This document shows positions 13,408 to 16,647 of a stretch of DNA of 16,647 nt, piece after piece. The notes beneath the pieces are model-generated. The model did no database searches and was not told the DNA's origin. It saw nothing but the letters and a program-made list of their open reading frames with translations. The first letter of the stretch is position 1. Each line of letters opens with the position of its first letter. Position numbers and translations under genes: made by a program. Source of the stretch: Candidatus Profundicultor aquiphilus (lineage in GTDB: Bacteria > Atribacterota > Atribacteria > Atribacterales > Caldatribacteriaceae); contig JABUEZ010000012.1 in assembly GCA_013314795.1 (NCBI GenBank), positions 1 to 16,647 of the forward strand. The letters are read 5' to 3'.

Positions 13408-13533
13408 GTGTTTTTGACTTTTTCGTCTCCCGGCGAGAGAAGGCTGAGGAACTGGAGAAGAGTTTACTGGGTTGTGTTCTTCATTCTCTGGTTCCTTTTC
13501 TTTTTTCTCTATTTTCTTGGTTCTTCCCGCTGA
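13408..13533 (+). CDS. Small single-pass membrane peptide (41 aa)
   Basis: A GTG at 13408 opens a 41-codon frame ending in TGA (13531-13533), 4 nt after the previous gene. The peptide has a short N-terminal part with a strongly basic stretch (GERRLRNWRR), followed by about 20 hydrophobic residues rich in Phe, Trp, Leu and Tyr, and a short SSR tail. Basic-then-hydrophobic order would place the N-terminus in the cytoplasm. The ribosome site is weak (AAAGAG about 7 nt upstream), so coupling to the previous gene is likely if it is translated; TTG 13414 is an alternative start. No family is recognised. It lies upstream of the next promoter, so it would belong to the preceding operon. Confidence 0.4.
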   Translation: MFLTFSSPGERRLRNWRRVYWVVFFILWFLFFFLYFLGSSR

Positions 13534-13599
13534 TTTTTAGTTTTGCTTCTGCCGTGAAGTTGCTTCAGGACCATTGCCCACAAGGTCAAGCTTTCTTTG

Positions 13600-13608
13600 T
13601 GCTATAAT
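13600..13608 (+). promoter_or_regulatory. Extended -10 promoter of the coiled-coil LysM gene
   Basis: TGC-TATAAT is a perfect extended -10 element. No good -35 is found at the usual distance. Transcription should begin near 13615, about 25 nt before the TTG start at 13640, which excludes the longer frame starting at TTG 13574. Confidence 0.65.
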
Positions 13609-13625
13609 TTTTAAAGGATTTGTGA

Positions 13626-13635
13626 GGGGAGGTGG
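13626..13635 (+). promoter_or_regulatory. Ribosome binding site that decides the TTG start at 13640
   Basis: GGGGAGGTGG contains GGAGGT (13628-13633), ending 6 nt before TTG 13640. The start gives the typical MKTW-hydrophobic beginning of an anchored protein. Confidence 0.75.
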
Positions 13636-13639
13636 TTTT

Positions 13640-16495
13640 TTGAAAACGTGGTTAGGGCTTCTTGTGGCGATTGTGGCGATTATTCTTGCTGTGGTGCCCT
13701 TTTCTCAGGTTTCTCGATTGGGTGGTCAGCTTCAGGAAATGGAAGCACGATTTGGGGAAATGGGGAAAAAGGTGGAGAATGTAGAGGGTACCCTCAAGAC
13801 TCTTCCGGGTGATTTCTCCCAGTTGAGTGAGCGGCTTGGTGGTGTGGAGGAGCAGGTGAAAGCCACCCTGGAGCTTGGCCAAAAGGTAGACGCTTTGGCA
13901 ACATCGGTGGAGAATCTGAAGAACTTCCAGGTAGAGACGGAGAAAACTATTATCAATGCACAAGCCAGGTTAGGAGAAGTAGAAAAAAGGGCGAAAGGTA
14001 CAGAAGACACCCTTACTCAAATGGGTGAAAGGCTTGGGATGTTGGAAGAAAAGAGTGGGCGACTTTCGGAAATGGAGTCGCTTTTGGGTACCGTCAGTCA
14101 GAAAGTGGATTCATTATCCTCGTCTTTTCAACAAATTGCTGCTACTCAACTTGATGAAAAGAAAGCTATCGGGGAATTTCAGGAACGAATTGGGAATCAG
14201 GAGAAAGAAACTGGAGAGTTGAAACAAGCACTAAAAGTTCTTGATGAGAAGTGGCAGAGTTGGGTTGGGAGACTTGAGCATCTGGAATCGCTTGCTCAAT
14301 CTTCCTTGGAGCAGGTGAAAATGTTGCAGGACAGGGTTAAGACTGTAGAACAGGGTATTGCCGCTCAGGATACCAAGATGGGAGCAATTCTTCAGGAACT
14401 TCGGGAAGGTCTTGGAGAATTTCAGAAAACGCTGAGCGCGCTCAACGTCGACCAACGTTTTTCGGCGCTGTTGAAGTATGTTCAGGATAAAGACAAAGAA
14501 CTCAGGTCACTCTGGGAGGATCTGGAACGACGGCTTCAGGAGGAGGGTAGTGCCCTTCAGGGTTTTGAGAGTAAAGTGAAAGGAGAACTTGAGGCACTGA
14601 ACGCAGTCCTTGAGGAATTGAAACAGAATATAGCTGTGCTGAGAGGAGAAATAGAGAAAAAATTGCAAATTCTTTCTTCTTCGTTCCAGGAGGTCCAGAA
14701 TCTCTTGGGAGAAAAGGTCAAGGAGTGGGAAACCATCAGTCAGAATCTTGCGGCAATCCAGAAAGAGTATGTTTCTCAAAATCGCTGGGAGGAATTCGTC
14801 TCGGAATGGCAGAAGCAGTTGCAGGTTTTTGAGGGAAGTCTCAAGGATCTGGAAGCCAAGATGAGCGAAAAATGGAAAGGGCTTGAAGAACGCCTGGGCA
14901 AGACTGAGAGTTTGTTTAACGAACAATCGCGGCGAATGGAAGAAATTCGAGGGGAAATTGAACCGGCCATTGAGGCGCTCAAAGGGAAGATTTCTGTTCT
15001 GGAGAGCGATTTTGAGAAAAATAAAGTATGGATTATGAAGGTGGAGAATAAACTCGGTGAAAGTGCTGGAACGGTTGAGAAACTGTACAAAGATATCGAA
15101 GAAGCAGGTCAGAGTATTGCTCTCTGGGAGGGAAAGTTGCAGGAACTGGAAAGCTGGAAAGAGGGTTTGGAGAAAGAAATCGGAGAAAAGGTGGGCAAAG
15201 CTTTAGAGGAGTTGCCTGACAAGGCGAAACTGGAAGCACTGGAGAAAGAAATGGCTACTGTTCTTTCTCAGAAAGAGGAGATTTTATCTCAATTGCGCTT
15301 TTGGTATGAGGAGCGGGGAAAGTTACAGCAAGAACTGGAGGGGCGTAGGAAAGATATTGAAAATTTGGAAAAGCGTATTGCCGAAGAAGAAGCGACAGGT
15401 CGTGCTGCTCAAGAAACTCTGGTTAAGATGAAGGAGGAACTGGAGAACCTTTCTGGGTTGCGAAGAGAGCTTGAAGGAAGGTTGGATCAATTTAATAGTC
15501 AGATTTCCACCCTGGAAGCCGGTCTCAAAGAGTACGAAGCGAAAATGGATAACTTGGTTAGCGCCATGAATCTTGAAGTGCAGCGGTTGGCAAAAAGTGT
15601 GGAAACCATTCAGGAAGATCTGGGAACGTTGAAATCAGAGGGTGTGGCGCTTCCTCCGAATGTAGCGCAGGCCCTGGACAACCTGGAGAAAGGATTTGAA
15701 GAGGTGTCACAGCGCCTCCGGGAAGTAGAAGGCTTTGCCCAAAACTTCTTCCGTATGGGTATTGAGACCAAGATTTCTTCCATGGGAGAGGAAATTCAGG
15801 CGGTGGCCAAGAAAATCGAGAGTATGATGGAAAGTTACCCGGCCACATCTGCAGAAATTGAATCGCTCCGAAAAATGGTGGAGGAGTTGCGACAGGGGAA
15901 GCTCGACATCGAAAAAAGATTCGAAAATCTTACTCAGGAAGTTGAAAACCTCAAAAAAGGGAAAGAGATTATGGGCGATGTGGAGAGCCTGAATCAGGAG
16001 AAAGAGCAGTTACGCCAGGAAATAGAGAGTTTGGCTGGAGAAAGGATAAACCTGGAAAGCGAACTGCAGAAGAAGCAGTACGAGGTGGAAAAAATCAAAG
16101 GAGAACTCCAGAAACTTGAGACTGAAAAGGGTGGTTCGGCAGAGGAAATTAACCGGTTACGAGAGACCCTGCGGCGGGCCGAAGAAGGGGTCGATATTTT
16201 GAAAAGGCAGCTTCAAGAAAAAGAAGGACAGATTGAGGTTCTGCAGAGGAGAAACGAAGAACTAACCCGTCGATTGGAGGAGACCGAAAAGTATACTTCC
16301 TATGTCATTTTGCCCTGGGATAACCTGTGGACCATTGCCCGAAGGTACTATCGAGATGGTCGGAAATGGAAAGCCATTCTTGAGGCGAACAGAAACATTA
16401 TCACTGATCCGTACAAACTTCAGCCCTATGTGGAAATCAAAATCCCCCGCCAGACTGTGGATGTTGCTGCGGAAAGCGAACCTGGTGAAAAGTAA
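13640..16495 (+). CDS. Membrane-anchored giant coiled-coil protein with C-terminal LysM domain
   Basis: The 951-aa protein begins MKTW and has one hydrophobic segment (about residues 4-23) that acts as signal anchor, so the bulk should lie outside the cytoplasm. Residues 25-880 are almost entirely heptad-rich coiled coil (Glu, Lys, Leu, Gln), with clear leucine spacing and only a few breaks, such as LPGD, ELPDK, LPPN and SYPATS. Residues 885-937 are a LysM domain (VILPWDNLWTIARRYY, then WKAILEANRNII and KLQPYVEIKIP), a peptidoglycan-binding fold. The tail is short and acidic. A continuous rod of this length could reach up to about 130 nm, but folding back or bundling would shorten it. The likely role is to link the cytoplasmic membrane with the cell wall or to space envelope layers; an SMC-like role is ruled out by the anchor and the lack of ATPase motifs. 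It has its own promoter and ends 15 nt before the nitroreductase gene. Confidence 0.85.
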   Translation: MKTWLGLLVAIVAIILAVVPFSQVSRLGGQLQEMEARFGEMGKKVENVEGTLKTLPGDFSQLSERLGGVEEQVKATLELGQKVDALATSVENLKNFQVETEKTIINAQARLGEVEKRAKGTEDTLTQMGERLGMLEEKSGRLSEMESLLGTVSQKVDSLSSSFQQIAATQLDEKKAIGEFQERIGNQEKETGELKQALKVLDEKWQSWVGRLEHLESLAQSSLEQVKMLQDRVKTVEQGIAAQDTKMGAILQELREGLGEFQKTLSALNVDQRFSALLKYVQDKDKELRSLWEDLERRLQEEGSALQGFESKVKGELEALNAVLEELKQNIAVLRGEIEKKLQILSSSFQEVQNLLGEKVKEWETISQNLAAIQKEYVSQNRWEEFVSEWQKQLQVFEGSLKDLEAKMSEKWKGLEERLGKTESLFNEQSRRMEEIRGEIEPAIEALKGKISVLESDFEKNKVWIMKVENKLGESAGTVEKLYKDIEEAGQSIALWEGKLQELESWKEGLEKEIGEKVGKALEELPDKAKLEALEKEMATVLSQKEEILSQLRFWYEERGKLQQELEGRRKDIENLEKRIAEEEATGRAAQETLVKMKEELENLSGLRRELEGRLDQFNSQISTLEAGLKEYEAKMDNLVSAMNLEVQRLAKSVETIQEDLGTLKSEGVALPPNVAQALDNLEKGFEEVSQRLREVEGFAQNFFRMGIETKISSMGEEIQAVAKKIESMMESYPATSAEIESLRKMVEELRQGKLDIEKRFENLTQEVENLKKGKEIMGDVESLNQEKEQLRQEIESLAGERINLESELQKKQYEVEKIKGELQKLETEKGGSAEEINRLRETLRRAEEGVDILKRQLQEKEGQIEVLQRRNEELTRRLEETEKYTSYVILPWDNLWTIARRYYRDGRKWKAILEANRNIITDPYKLQPYVEIKIPRQTVDVAAESEPGEK

Positions 16496-16510
16496 GAAGG
16501 AGGAATAGAC

Positions 16511-16647
16511 ATGGACTTAACCGAAGCGATCGAGACACGGAGGAGCATTCGAAAGTTTCGTGCTGAAGAAGTTGCTGAGGAGGACCTGAGGGCAGTCCTC
16601 AATGCTGCGAGGCTTGCCCCTTCGGCCAATAACCTTCAGCCCTGGAA
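16511..16647 (+). CDS. Nitroreductase family protein (partial, 3' end outside window)
   Basis: The first 45 codons of a gene cut by the right edge are visible. They read like the start of a nitroreductase-family flavoprotein: AIETRRSIRKF at residues 6-16, with the RRSxRxF motif that binds the FMN phosphate, followed by LNAARLAPSANNLQPW (30-45). Members reduce nitro groups, quinones or flavins with NAD(P)H, and the exact subtype needs the rest of the sequence. AGGAGG (16498-16503) lies 7 nt before the ATG. It follows the LysM protein by 15 nt, so the two may be co-transcribed, though no common function is evident. Confidence 0.88.
   Translation, partial: MDLTEAIETRRSIRKFRAEEVAEEDLRAVLNAARLAPSANNLQPW

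Noticed and set aside
13555..13567. Hairpin TGAAG-TTG-CTTCA after the long operon, considered as a terminator
   Set aside because: The stem is only 5 bp and is not followed by a T tract, so a Rho-independent terminator is not supported.
13574..13639. N-terminal extension of the coiled-coil protein from TTG 13574
   Set aside because: The extended -10 promoter (13600-13608) lies inside the extension, and a strong ribosome site directs the start at 13640, which also gives a normal signal-anchor N-terminus.
1..16647. CRISPR arrays, tRNA or rRNA genes, insertion sequences
   Set aside because: No regularly spaced direct repeats, no structural-RNA-like segment and no transposase or terminal repeats were recognised anywhere in the window.

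Overview
The window reads as a dense bacterial chromosome segment, probably from an anaerobic and possibly thermophilic bacterium outside the best-known phyla. The evidence for anaerobiosis is the gene content: two radical-SAM proteins, a ferredoxin-like DUF2148 protein, an iron-dependent alcohol dehydrogenase and a SufC-SufB pair with no SufD, SufS or SufU beside it. Genes are tightly packed, several starts are TTG, and Shine-Dalgarno and sigma-A-type promoter sequences are easy to recognise. Atribacterota is a reasonable guess, but this is an impression that cannot be proven from the window.

Layout. (1) Positions 3-239 hold the 3' end of a rightward gene, probably of the DUF3084 type. (2) Positions 222-4850 hold a leftward five-gene operon: a TlpA-like thiol-disulfide protein, an isocitrate dehydrogenase-family enzyme, a radical-SAM/B12-domain protein, a fumarylacetoacetate hydrolase-family enzyme and an AEC-family permease. 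It is driven by a near-consensus promoter at 4891-4920. (3) Positions 4851-5115 are a divergent intergenic region with a second good promoter facing right (5033-5061) and a perfect 15-bp palindrome at its predicted transcription start. (4) Positions 5116-6267 encode a lone PLP-dependent ornithine/lysine-type decarboxylase. (5) Positions 6310-13533 look like one long rightward operon with gaps of 1-15 nt: sufC, sufB, a stand-alone RAM domain, a LexA-like repressor, a YjbQ/UPF0047 protein, an iron-containing alcohol dehydrogenase, a cupin, a PflX-like radical-SAM protein, a DUF2148 protein, a membrane-anchored protein of unknown function and an uncalled 41-aa membrane peptide. Its promoter is an extended -10 (6270-6278), overlapped by the perfect inverted repeat GGTATA-N5-TATACC. 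(6) Positions 13640-16495 encode a 951-aa membrane-anchored coiled-coil protein ending in a LysM domain, with its own extended -10 promoter. (7) A nitroreductase-family gene starts at 16511 and runs off the window.

The most interesting point is the sufCB operon. It begins at a dyad-overlapped promoter and carries its own LexA-family regulator. That regulator keeps a LexA-type winged-helix domain but appears to have lost the catalytic serine, the catalytic lysine and the Ala-Gly cleavage site. This suggests a non-cleavable LexA relative used for redox or Fe-S/metabolic control instead of the SOS response. The leftward operon may serve organic-acid metabolism (permease, dehydrogenase, FAH enzyme), but the roles of its radical-SAM member and of several members of the right operon are not known.
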